Of a DNA stretch of 64,000 bases, positions 54,075 through 64,000 are shown in pieces. The stretch spans positions 21,513,419 to 21,577,418 of the forward strand of contig NC_133906.1 of the NCBI RefSeq assembly GCF_964199755.1, in the 5' to 3' direction. The position numbers and the translations under genes were made by a program. Within the stretch, counting starts at the first letter, position 1. Each line of letters begins with the position of its first letter. The DNA comes from Larus michahellis (taxonomy: Eukaryota; Chordata; Aves; Charadriiformes; Laridae). The notes under the pieces were generated by a model. It was not told the origin of the DNA. It made no database searches and saw nothing but the letters and a program-made list of their open reading frames with translations.

Positions 54075-55702
54075 CCTCCATTCACAACGATTTTATTTTC
54101 TTGTAACAAACAAACAAAAAATCATACACATTAGAGACATGAATACAGACAACAAATAAATTAATGTCAAATGACAGACTGATTGCCAAGGTGCAAATGA
54201 GCAGTGACAGTGAGAACTGCTGGGTTGGGTGGGAGACTTTCAACACAACACACCATTGGCAGTTCTGTTGAAGCTTGAGAGGAAGCAGAGCCACAAAACG
54301 TGCTGCTTCAGAGGGGAGAGCAACTAGCCAAGCGAGCCAACCCTGCCTCACCCTCCAGGAGGAATGTTTGGTTTAAGGCAGAAACCCCAGAGCTCAATGG
54401 TTACCAGCTGTTAAATAACCTCTGTATAGTGTCCTGGCAACAGAGAAGCTTCCAGTACCAGATGCAAGGCTGCTGCTGCCACCTCGCCACTAGAGAAAGC
54501 CTGCTGCTGGCCGAGGGAGCTCTGCAACACAATCGTGAGATCAAGAGAGAGGAGACCTGTTTGCCACAGGACAGGTGAAGGTTACAGAGCAACACTGCCT
54601 ATAATGCTTAAGGGATTAGATGTGGAAGTTCCTTCCACTTTTCATGAAAGCAAGTTTTAGCTGTTCCCAGTAACTGGTTCTGACTTGGCCAACAATTACA
54701 TACAGCTGTACCAGAGCAGGGGGGAATGTTTAGCCTTGATCTGCCCTCAGTCCTCCCCCAGCCCTGCAAAATGCATTTAATGATGATAAAGAAAACCCAA
54801 CTATTTGAGAAGTGCCTCTGGTGTCCAATACACTTCTACATGATTCAGAAAAGATACTAGAAAAAAAAAAACAAATTAAAGCAGCACCCAGAGTGCCAGA
54901 ACATCAGTAAGTCTGTTGTCTAGGAGAAGGCAGGACAGTGTTGTTTTGCAAAAAGAACAGAGGAGGATTACTTGGTTCAAGCCACATCAGCTCTGGTCAT
55001 TTCCACCTTTTTGGAGGAACAGGAAGAGTTGGAGGAGAAGCAATTCTTCCTTGTTACTGCCAAGCCCCATTAGATTCTGCTCCCTGCCTTTCTAATACGA
55101 GCATCTTAGAATGGTCACTGCTCCATTTTTCCTTTAATAATATCCAAGAACAAAGACATACTAGGTGTTGAACTACAAGGTCACACTGGATACTAAGGGA
55201 GCACCACATTTAAAACTGACCCACTGCATTCCCAGAGCAACTTCTTTCTGGCAGTTAATGGTCCAGTTGCTTGTTTTCATCATTTTCTGCTGGCGTTCTG
55301 TATATGCCAGACAGAACCACGGTCCTCCTGAGGATACTGCAGCACTGAGCAGGACAAGACAATCAGACTACAGGCAGACAGGCCAACCTGCTTGCACACC
55401 ACATGCAGTCCTGTCCACAAAACATGGTTCAAGGTTTCACTGTGGTGTAGTGTACCGGGAAACACATCTAGTGCAGCCTAGCAGACCGAACTGGTGCAGT
55501 GCAGCAGACAGGATGGTTTACATTGGTTTAGTACTAGTGCAGGAGTTTTTTCCAAGACTGGCTTTAGGAGGACAGTCACAGCTGTGTCCTTTTGAGATGA
55601 ACAGCTGGAAGGGAGACTTTCCTATTTTACTGCAGCACAATGGGACAGGGAAGCAGAGCCTAAGACACCCTGTAGCCCGCTAAAGACACCAGAAGCTTCT
55701 TC
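54075..55702 (-). other. KIAA1191: Inferred 3' untranslated region of KIAA1191
   Basis: This is an AT-richer stretch between the TGA stop and the AATAAA at 54092-54097, with no convincing open reading frame or other gene. It includes a short poly-A run on the plus strand (about 54860-54871). The extent is inferred only from the signal. Confidence 0.45.
54092..54097 (-). terminator. KIAA1191: Likely KIAA1191 polyadenylation signal
   Basis: AATAAA on the minus strand (TTTATT on plus) about 1.6 kb after the stop, giving a 3'UTR of roughly 55702-54075. It is the first strong hexamer that I see on this strand downstream of the stop. Confidence 0.55.
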
Positions 55703-58700
55703 TCAGAACCCGGTGGGAGTGAGCACATTCAGATCCCGAGGTTTGATATTATGGGACCGTGGAGATTGTTTCCTCCCTTCTGTGATTGGAATGTCCATTT
55801 TGGGTGGCTTGAAGGTGACTGGATCCTCTGGCATCCTAGTAGCCTGAGCACGCATCAGCTCCATTGGGGATGGCTTCTGGGCACCCTTATAGGATTGGAT
55901 GGTAAATCCTCCTGATGAAAAAAATCACAGCAAGTAAGACCTAGGAAAAGCCGCCAAGTCCTTTTTCTGCTGCTGCCAGGAGTGAGCTGTGTCACTGATG
56001 TTCAACACTGCAGAAAGCCTGTGCAAGACCCAGCAGCTTCATGTCATCTAAAGCCTATTCCACATCAGTGGCTGGCACTCCCAGTTGTGGTTCCAGACAG
56101 CAAAGACAGAGTGAAAATCTGTCACCTTCACACCCTGCCCTTCCACTGCAGCTCAGTGCAAGTTATGGCTACTTTCAGATCCTTGGCATACGTTTTACCT
56201 AACTGCTTTATATTTAGGCACAGCAATTATATGAATAGCACGCATTCACAAGGCAAGCAGGATAAGACTCCAGAAATGGCTGGCAAGTTTGCTTTGTGAC
56301 AATTCTCCCATAGCTCTTGCAGGGCAGAAGATTTTTAGAGGACATACCTGGATCATTGGTGGATTTCTGGATGGCTTTGGGTCCAAAAAAGCTCCATCTT
56401 TCAGATGGCAATTTGTCCCCACCAGCTTCCATGGCAAAGTCTGGGCCAGTGACAGAAGTAGAGGATCCCTGACTAAACCAACCCCTAGGAAAAAATCATT
56501 GAGATGTAGAAAACATGAGAATAAATACTTCAAGTGGCCCACTGTGCCAGGAACTTTACATATAGTTATCAGGGGCAATTTAAACAATCTTAATAGGTTT
56601 GTTACCACCCAGGATGAAGATATGTATGCCCAAGTTCCACAAGCTTTCCAACATTTGGATCTATCCAACACAAATCCACAACAGGGGCTGAATTTCACCC
56701 CTCAGACAGTCCCTCACTGGTAAGAATGTTATTTGTAGCAGCTCCCACCTCAGCAGCCTGTAGGAAACCAAAGGCGGCAGTGGTCTGCCAGGAACAGAGT
56801 ACCTGCTTTTATGCTTGGGAGAGGAGTGGGGGGTGCTGCTTGGAGTGGACTGCGCAGAAGAAGCCTGTTTGTCATCTTTTGTTGTCTCTCCACTCTGCAT
56901 TTTTAGCTTCTGTTAGGAGAGGCAAGAGAAACACAGAAGCAACAGAGCTTAAATACAAGACATAAGGAACAAACAGCAAGTTTTATTGTCAAAACTGGAC
57001 TATTGTTTATATCACAGGTGATAAAAGATTTCAGTGTCACTTCACCTAAAGATAACCCAGTATTATAATACTTGCATGCACCCCTCAAGCTTCTTTCCAG
57101 ATCAGATATGAGCATTTCAGAAGTGCACTACACTCAAGACATCCTCCAGACTAGAGGAAGTAAAATCACACCCATAGCTCACTCTGCAATTCAGAGTCAC
57201 CACCCAGCAGTAACGCGCTGCCTCAACACCAGCATTCACGGGGAGGCTGCAGACGTAGCAGAGCTACCTTACGCATTAGTTCTGGTACCTGGTAACAAGC
57301 CTAAATGCCACAGCCACCATTTGTCCGCAGCACTTTTCAGAGCAACAAAGCTTCCAGGCACACAAGTTCTTTAATGAAGGTGAGACCAGACCTCGTACAG
57401 AAGTCTCGAAGCACTAGACCCTGAGAAGTAACTCACTACAACAGGATGGGAACACTGCTCTAGAACACAGCACTGAACTGCACTGGAAGAGTACGCCTGG
57501 TCATGAAATAAACAGGAACCGGGTGTATGGGAGCCAGGTTATTACAAGTCAGACAGTACAAACTGAACTTTGAAGAAGTCACTTGAAGGGCAGTTATAGT
57601 TCAAACGCCAACCACACGGGCACCTTCTCAGAATGTTTCCTGTGCCTATCCACGCCATGCTAATGCAATTCACCAACACTGTTATTGAAACTTTGACCTT
57701 GTGGGAGTACACTCAGAGTTCACTATTAAACTCCAGCTGCAAGATTACTGTGGGCAACTGAGCTCACCAGAAACATGTTGATTCAAGACCTTTGTCTTTA
57801 TTTCCAGTAAAAGGCAAGCCCATTTCATCTTTCATCTGGGAACTTCCACATCAGAAATGCAGGGTTTACAAGTTCTCTTGGAACAAACAGTTACAGCAGT
57901 CAACTGCACAGCACCATGCAAAGGTACAGCAAGAAACTAGATTCTGGGTAGGGTTGTCCCCACTTGCAAAGACGACTGTGATAGTCTGGCATGACTGTGC
58001 AATGCGACAGATTTCAGAAAAAAGTTTGTTTCAAAACTATAAAAGGCAAACACTAACTTTAAAATACAAGAGGGTAACCTTTGTTACACAGTAAGCTAAA
58101 AGCCTTCAGAGGAAGCAGTTTATGGAGAGTCCTAGCAACATGCTCCAAAAGTTATGTCACCAGATAAGTGTTAAGCTAGTACACAACCTACATGGAGAAA
58201 GGCAGTGCAAAACAAGCCTTACGTGAACTGCCTCTGCCACTCGGTGATACTTGGTCTCCTCTGTAGTGAGGCCTTTGTGGGGAGTGTAGCCAGCATCTCT
58301 CAGTCCTGCCTGCTGCTCAAAGCGCTGAATGCTCTCCTGAGTCTGCTCTGGAAAGGACAAGAGCACATCTTCACACAGAAATGCCACCACAAGGAGTTCT
58401 GGCAAACAAAGGCAACTTCAGCAACCAAATGCAAGGCCTTTTTTTCATCATTCATACCGAGATATTGTGGCAAGTTGACAGAGGCAGCAAAATGAAGCTA
58501 ATGAGATATTTTGACTTGAAAACTATCCTGAGTCATAGAGCTAAATCAGATGAACAGCGATTTGTCCTAAATCACCAGATGTATTACAAATGCAAAACCT
58601 GCAATTAAACCCATCTTGCCCCAGAAGCTGCACTCCTAATTACAGCTTCCTAAATCCAGGAGACCCCAATAAGCTGGACATTTTAAGTGGCCCTCTAGAT

Positions 58701-61693
58701 TCAAGGGAGGGTTTTTTTGGCCAACAAAAAAAAAAAATGAAGTCTTCTGAAAGACTGACCAGACTTGGCTAATCTGACAATCACAGCCTTGCAGAACAGC
58801 TGGTAAAGACTCCCGGTGATTCTAGATAGGTAAAATTAGCTATTTCAGCCAAATACAGAGCCAGCATCTAATACACAGATATCAATTTCAGTTATGAAAT
58901 ATATAAGCACTTCCACCCCCGGCATAAGATGCTCACTCCCTAGTGAAACTAAGAAAAAAGTCAAAAGGAATTCAGGCACAAAAAGATTACTGGAAAAGCT
59001 CAATGACTTCTCTAAAACAGATAACACTTCCCATGTTAATGTTAAATTATTTTCAGGGATAGTGCACTGTATGTATGAGAAAACTGGAAGACCTTTGTCT
59101 GTTTATTTCCAGCTTGTGACTGAATGTTTTCCTGGGAGGTGGAGGTTGAGGCTCCTGACTTCTTACTGCAGAAGAACATTTTCAGGCCATCATGGTTTTA
59201 ACTAGATTAGCATTTTATCATTAGACTAGAACAGGAGCTGCTTTTTCCAGAAGAAAGTCCGTATTCCTGAAAATCTATAAGCCTTTGGAAGCATTGCTTG
59301 GATGAAGCTCAGATCCCAGCTGCTAGAAGAGGAGGCAGCAGGGACAGATTAACACAGGAATAATTCCTCTTGCTGCAAATGGGCATGTCTTCTCTGCAAA
59401 CGTAACTGACCCAATTTGATTTTAAAGCATCATGATCTACCAGGTTTGTTTTTTAAAAAGTGTTACAGTTAGCAAGACAGCTGCTGCTGCTATTAACTAA
59501 CATAAATGCCAGCAAGTGCTCCATTAGCACAGTATATCAGCTCTCCACACCACTCCGGTTAATTTTTAGAGCTTTACCTGTCATTCAGAAATACCAAGTT
59601 AATAAGCAAACAGAGTAGCAGCAGGAGCTGCCTCTGCACTCCAGCAACAAGGTGGCGTGGACTGCAGTATCCTATCAGCAGGTAACATACCCTACACACC
59701 TCCCTCCCTCCTCACACACCTCCAGCACCCACCCACCTCTGTGGAAACGCAGAAGCAGTAACTGCGGCCTATTCCCTAATTCCTTGCTCCTTCTAGAAGC
59801 ATCCTCCAAATAAGCCTCATACAGCTCAAGAGCAGAGTCTGAACCCACGAGCTGTCCAGAAACTCTGGCAGTTACCTTGAGGCATTACCAAGCCAGAGCA
59901 CGCTCATGTGCCCACACACCCCATTAGCCACCACATCAGAGGTGAGAGCTCTTACTTGTAATGAGAGAGTTCATGATGATGTGAGTGGCCTTGGCCTTCA
60001 CCACAGGTACCTTGTTCACACTTTCAGTAGACGATGAAGGAGTTATGACGGGTGCATTCATGTTAGCATCCCCTTCCTCAATCTGTGGAGAAGCAGCAGG
60101 GTACAGTTGAAGACAAGAAAGTATGTCAGCACCTTGCCAGGACACATCGCTACTCAAATGAGACACAAGGCCAAGCTGCTCTAGCAGCTAGCCTTCATCT
60201 CATGGGAGGAACCCATACACTATTCTCACTACAGCCCAGGAATGTTTAGAGCTTGAACCTTACAATTCTTAGCAATGAACAAGCAACTTGCATCAAACAT
60301 TTGAAAAACCTACCAGGCTCAGAGCCAACAAGTTGTTAGTCTAAGTACAAAAAGGTGAACAGGAAAGAAAACAGAACTTATCTACTTCCATTCTTAGAAC
60401 TGCAAATTGGACTTCAAGGTCAACTGGGCAAACGCACCCTTCCACAGACAGCTCAGAAACACAAACTATTTACAGAATGGCAGTCACACAGATTAGAGGC
60501 TGGTGTTTAGACCTTGTTTTCCCCCCTCATTTGTTCTATCAGTTTCTTTCTCAGTGGTTATAGCTCTAACACTGATGATGAGACCCTAGCAACAAAGAAC
60601 CAAATAATAAATGCTAGAAAACAAGAAATCCTGTGAAACACAGACTTCCTCCCTCCTAACACCAGAGTTACTGTTCTCTGACCGGACAGTTTGCTTTTTG
60701 TGCCAAACCACAACTTTAGGTTTTCTTCCATGAGAAAGATTTTAAAACAAAATGAGGTGAAAAGTAGAGGTTAAGCTGAAAGGGACGCAGAGCTATTTAC
60801 TTCCATTCAACAACATTTAACTTCACTTCAAACTTAGACTGTAAATTTAAAAGAGTTGGTCCTGCACTCAAAGCATCCCTGTAGTCATTTCGCAGAACAC
60901 TTTGGGTTGAAGGGACCTTCAAAGATCATCTAGTCCAGCCCCGCTGCTGCAGGCAGGGACATCTTTCACTAGACCAGGTTGTTCAAAGCCTCCTCCCATC
61001 TGACTTCGGACACTTCCAGGCATGGGGCACCCACAGCTTCTCTGGGCGACAGGTTCCAGTGTCTCACCACCCTCACAGTAAAGAATTTGCATCCAACTGA
61101 AAACTACCTTTTTGCTCTGATTTCATTACACCTGGCAAAGGCTTTTTTTACCCATAAACGCCTCCTGTAAGCAAGGAGACTCCTAGAACAGACCTATCTC
61201 AACCATGCCCCGGTGTTCCCTCAACAGAGCCAGGCAGCAAAGCCGGTCCCTTGTCCCCAGCACCTCCCCCGGGCTCCCGGGGGGGGCGGTTGTGCCGGTG
61301 CGGTGCCTCGGCCAGGCCCGAGGGCCGCCCTACAGCCACATGCAGGAGGCAGGCCTGGGACAGTGCCACCGCGGCAACCGGCCAGCCCGTACCTTCGAGA
61401 GCTCCTGGTACTTGCGCTCGGGGATGACCGGCTGCTTCCAGAGGACGTTGGCGCACAGGTCGGCGGGCGGCGGCGTCATGGGCGCCGTGTCCTCCAGGGC
61501 GTCGTCGTAGCTGAAGGCCCGCCGCGGCACGCCGAGGGGCAGCGACATCTTGCCCGGGCGGGCCCCGCCGCCCTGCTCCAGCGCTGCGGACAGAGAGGGC
61601 AGCGCTCAGCGCCGCGGCCTACCCGGGCCCGCGGGGGCGGAGGTGGGGAGGGGTGGCGGCCTTACCGGGAGCGTCCGGCTGCCGCGAGCTCAT
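55703..61693 (-). CDS. KIAA1191: p33MONOX (KIAA1191), complete in seven exons
   Basis: Coding exons in transcript order are 61693-61666, 61583-61393, 60082-59956, 58347-58223, 56909-56803, 56484-56348 and 55911-55703 (TGA). All junctions are GT-AG, giving 307 residues against 305 in human. The product is the p33MONOX/p60MONOX protein, described as a putative NADPH-dependent flavin-monooxygenase-like factor linked to neuronal survival. The biochemical activity is uncertain and no classical FAD fold is visible to me. Family landmarks in order are MSSRQPDAPAL, GKMSLPLGVPRRAFSYDDALED, TPPPADL, VIPERKYQELSKV, VPVVKAKATHIIMNSLIT, QAGLRDAGYTPHKGLTTEETKY, the serine-rich SAQSTPSSTPHSSPK, ERWSFFGPKAIQK, GAQKPSPMELMRAQATRM and the C-terminus KPRDLNVLTPTGF. 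The last exon has no internal long open frame of its own and was found by its splice acceptor and the conserved ending. The gene is convergent with SIMC1 and divergent from ARL10. Confidence 0.96.
59196..59260 (+). repeat. Unclassified dispersed repeat, copy B
   Basis: Starts TTTTAACTAGATTAG and continues through TATCATTAGACTAG and GGAGCTGC. Same orientation as copy A. It lies in KIAA1191 intron 3. Probably an old interspersed repeat. Confidence 0.5.
60896..61140 (-). mobile_element. CR1 LINE fragment, antisense, in KIAA1191 intron 2
   Basis: Reverse-oriented CR1 3' region: TTTGGGTTGAAGGGACC, TTCAAAGATCATCTAGTCCAG, ACTAGACCAGGTTG, CACAGCTTCTCTGGGCGACAGG, CACCCTCACAGTAAAGAATTTG. It is more diverged than the 11-kb copy, and the terminal 8-bp repeat is no longer clear. 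It sits between KIAA1191 exons 2 and 3. The right edge is uncertain and may extend to about 61195. Confidence 0.85.
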
Positions 61694-61865
61694 GGCGGCG
61701 CGGCTGAGGCTGGCTGAGGCTAGCGGGGCTCGGCGGGGGGAGGCGGGCCGGGGGCCGGTGGACCGGGCGGCACCATGGCGGACCCGCACGGGACACACCG
61801 ACACCGCCGCCGCCGCCAGCGGAGGGAATCACACCCCCCCGGGAGCGTTCTTATAGGCGCGCAGA

Positions 61866-61875
61866 TCTCGCGAGA
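61866..61875. promoter_or_regulatory. TCTCGCGAGA core-promoter palindrome
   Basis: An exact ten-base palindrome known as a strong element of TATA-less bidirectional housekeeping promoters. It lies 173 bases upstream of the KIAA1191 start codon and 20 bases from the ZNF143-type site. Confidence 0.65.
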
Positions 61876-61894
61876 GCTGGCGGCGGCGCGCGGG

Positions 61895-61913
61895 GCACGC
61901 TGGGAGCTGTAGT
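61895..61913 (-). promoter_or_regulatory. ZNF143/THAP11-type site
   Basis: The minus strand reads ACTACAGCTCCCAGCGTGC, an excellent fit to the ACTACAnnTCCCAGnnTGC element found in many vertebrate housekeeping promoters. Confidence 0.65.
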
Positions 61914-62419
61914 TCAGCCCTCGATGGGGCACGGTCAGCCGGGAGGGCGTGGCTTAGTGGAGGGGGCGTGGCCGGGCGATTTGCCGCTGGGGGGGCCCGC
62001 CGGGTCCGGACCCGGCGGGGTTTGGGGCACGGGCCGGGCCGGGCCGCCGGTCCCTGCCCGTCCTGGTACACCCGCCGCCTGCTCCCGCCCGACCACGCTC
62101 CGGCCCCCCGGCAGGGGTGCCCGGCCCGCCCACCGCCCCGGCAGCGGGGCTGGAGGCCGCGCACGGCGGCTCCAGGGGAGGCCCCGCAGCCGCTCCCGGT
62201 AGAGGGATGGGTTGCGCCACCGGGCAGGATTGCCGGCACAAACGAGTCGCGTGGGTGCCGGGCTGGCGTGGCGCCCCGGGGAGGCTCACGCGTCCGTGCA
62301 CCGGCTGGGCGGGCCCTGCTGCCTCCCGCCCCGCCTCCCTCCCATCCATACAGCCCTCCGTCCCCTCCGTCTCTCCCCCACCCTCCCCGCCGTCGGAGCG
62401 GCCCCTTTAAGCGCGGCGG

Positions 62420-62435
62420 TGACGTCAGGGGCGGG
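62420..62435 (+). promoter_or_regulatory. ARL10: CRE plus Sp1 box before ARL10
   Basis: TGACGTCA directly followed by GGGGCGGG, 62-77 bases upstream of the ARL10 start codon. Both match consensus exactly. This suggests CREB/ATF-responsive transcription of ARL10. Confidence 0.5.
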
Positions 62436-62496
62436 CACAGCTGGCGCTGGCGCGCGGCCCGCGGGCACAGCTGGCGGGGGCAGCTGCCGGTGCGGC

Positions 62497-63793
62497 ATGG
62501 GTCCGCCCGGCGCGCTGCGGGAGCTGACGCTGGCCCTGGGGGCCGCCGTGGCCGCCCTCGGCTCCCTCCTCTTCATCGCCGTGAAGATCTACTTCCGCGG
62601 CACCGGCACCGGCACCGGCACCGGCTGGGGCGGATGGTGGGAGCGGGAGCTGCGGGAGCTGCGGGACCGAGCGCCCCCCGGCGACGCGGTAAGCGGCGGG
62701 ACAGACCCTCGCCGGGATTCCCGGCCACAGGGCCGGGATCTCCCCGGGATCCCCGATACCAGGAGCCCATTACCGGGATCTCAGGGCGGGGATGGGGCAG
62801 GGGGTCGGGATTCCTCCGGGTTCTTCAGATCCCCGAGACCGTCCAGCTGGGGACGGGGCAGGGGGTCGGGGTCGCCCCGGTGATCAGCCGGCTGGGGAAG
62901 CCCGTGGATCGCCAGCGGGATCCCTCAGAGCACGTGGGGCTGGGAAAGAGGGAGTGGGGTCAGGACCCCCGTGGGATCTCTCACCAGGATCCCCCTGGAG
63001 CTGGTCACACTGGATTCCCCAGGATATTCCACAGGATGACAGCTCTCGGGGACCTTCCTGCAACCCGTCCTGATGGGAAAGGGGCTCCCGGTCTGAACCA
63101 CCCCTGGAGCCCACCGGGATGGAGATGGGGGCACGGGGGCTGGGGGGACTGTCAGGACCCCTTGCTCCAGGCTGGTCCCTCAAACAGCTGCCTGAACGTG
63201 GGGCTCGGGGTGCCGGGACCAGCCCCACACCCTCCTGTGTCCCCACAGCTGGACTGGCGGCAGGTCCTGGTGCTGGGGCTGGATGGGGCCGGGAAGAGCA
63301 GCGTCCTGCACTACATCTGCAGCCAGAAGGCCAGGGACCGCATCGCACCCACCCACGGCTTCAACTCTGCCCAGCTCTTCGTCGAGGGGATGGAGATGGA
63401 CCTGCTGGAGGGTAAGGCTGGCATGGCCCTAAGGTGGCCTCAAGGTGGCCCCAAGGGCTGAGCCCGCACGGCCCAGAGGGTCCCCCCACCCGCTGGCACC
63501 AGGCTGGGGACACCGGGCATCCCGGGCAGTGGGAGGTCTGGTTCCCTGGGGTGCTCTCGGGAGGCAGCAGCCCCGCGTGCCCCCATGCCGGTGCCTGATC
63601 CTGCCCGTCTCCCGCAGTGGGCGGCAGCCAGAACCTGCGATCCTACTGGCCCCACTACCTGAGCGAGGCCCATGTGCTGGTGTTCGTGGTGGACTCGGTG
63701 GACAGGTCGCGCCTGCTGACGGCGCGCCAGGAGCTGCACGCACTGCTGGCCGCCGAGCCCCGGCTGCCACTGGTTGTGCTGGCCAACAAGCAG
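62497..63793 (+). CDS. ARL10: ADP-ribosylation factor-like protein 10, first three coding exons (runs past the window)
   Basis: Exons are 62497-62688, 63249-63411 and 63618-63793 with GT-AG junctions, giving 177 residues so far. The final part of the G domain lies outside the window. ARL10 is an ARF-like small GTPase. Residues 11-33 form an N-terminal hydrophobic segment ([19 protein letters not shown]), replacing the myristoylated helix of ARFs. The P-loop GLDGAGKSS is at 74-82, the switch I threonine is T99 in PTHGFNS, and the G4 motif begins as NKQ (175-177), its aspartate expected in the next exon. The switch II motif reads LLEVGGSQN, so the W-D of canonical WDxGGQ is replaced by L-E and Q by S. 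Human ARL10 has the same departure (LLEIGGSQN). A GGCACC repeat (62599-62622) encodes four Gly-Thr pairs. The gene is divergent from KIAA1191. Confidence 0.93.
62599..62622 (+). repeat. ARL10: (GGCACC)4 in-frame hexamer repeat in ARL10 exon 1
   Basis: Four exact copies encode Gly-Thr pairs between the membrane segment and the [15 protein letters not shown] linker. Unit changes would keep the frame, so length variation is likely tolerated. Confidence 0.8.
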
Positions 63794-64000
63794 GTGGGTG
63801 TCCATCTGTCCATCCAGCCCTTCAGCTGCCCCCAGAGCTGTTTCCAGTGAAAGTGTCCCTCCCCAGGGCCCCGAGGGGAAATCCTGACACCTAAAATCCA
63901 CCAGCACTTGTAAAATCTCATTTCTGGGGGCCCGTCTCCTTCAGTCTTCATCAGGAGGCGTGGCTGCCGTTACCAGTGCCCCGGCAAATGAGTTTCAGGA

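Larger units (their letters stand above)
61694..62496. promoter_or_regulatory. Divergent CpG-island promoter region between KIAA1191 and ARL10
   Basis: A CG-rich interval of 803 bases between two divergent start codons. Near the KIAA1191 side are a perfect TCTCGCGAGA palindrome (61866-61875) and a ZNF143/THAP11-type site (61895-61913 on the minus strand, ACTACAGCTCCCAGCGTGC). Near the ARL10 side a perfect TGACGTCA CRE (62420-62427) abuts a GGGGCGGG Sp1 box (62428-62435), about 70 bases before the ATG. A duplicated CGGGCACAGCTGGCG (62433-62447 and 62462-62476) lies just before the ARL10 start. No TATA box. Confidence 0.75.

Overview
The window is vertebrate nuclear DNA, almost certainly from a bird. 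The evidence is intron-split genes with GT-AG junctions, CR1 retrotransposon copies with the typical avian 3' end, short introns and a very GC-rich, C/G-run-rich background. Five protein-coding genes can be read exon by exon. Their order, CPLX2(+) - THOC3(-) - SIMC1(+) - KIAA1191(-) - ARL10(+), matches what I know of human 5q35.2, so this is an old conserved linkage block rather than an accessory region.

Layout: 1-34,400 contains no protein-coding gene that I can recognise. It is GC-rich non-coding DNA with scattered AT-rich islands full of homeodomain and POU-like sites, a CR1 3' end (about 11,086-11,530), a CR1 scrap (6,476-6,510), a perfect 96-bp palindrome (18,056-18,151), a minisatellite and CpG island with a candidate first exon (about 22,200-23,000), and a poly-T tract near 27,960. 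This is probably the regulatory territory and 5' non-coding part of CPLX2. 34,400-39,140 holds the proximal CPLX2 promoter, a non-coding exon, an intron filled by C-rich and CA-rich repeats, three coding exons and a 3'UTR of about 1.3 kb. 40,905-43,977 is THOC3, complete in six coding exons. 44,115-52,031 is SIMC1, complete in ten coding exons and head-to-head with THOC3 across 137 bp. 55,703-61,693 is KIAA1191, complete in seven coding exons and tail-to-tail with SIMC1. 62,497-63,793 holds the first three coding exons of ARL10, which runs off the right edge; ARL10 and KIAA1191 are divergent across 803 bp.

Functional picture: CPLX2 (complexin-2) is a neuronal SNARE regulator. Its neighbours are broadly expressed: THOC3 (mRNA export, TREX/THO), SIMC1 (SUMO-binding SMC5/6 recruiter), KIAA1191 (p33MONOX) and ARL10 (ARF-like GTPase). 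Two full matches to the CTCF core lie in convergent orientation at 8,350 (+) and 40,145 (-). They bracket CPLX2 and its upstream DNA, which suggests an insulated loop. No new enzyme system, toxin, CRISPR or viral element was found. The observations most worth checking are the perfect palindrome, the convergent CTCF pair, the distal CpG island with a GGGGCC hexamer tract after a splice-donor-like site, an orphan ZNF143-type site, and a TATA-driven candidate exon at 25.6 kb.
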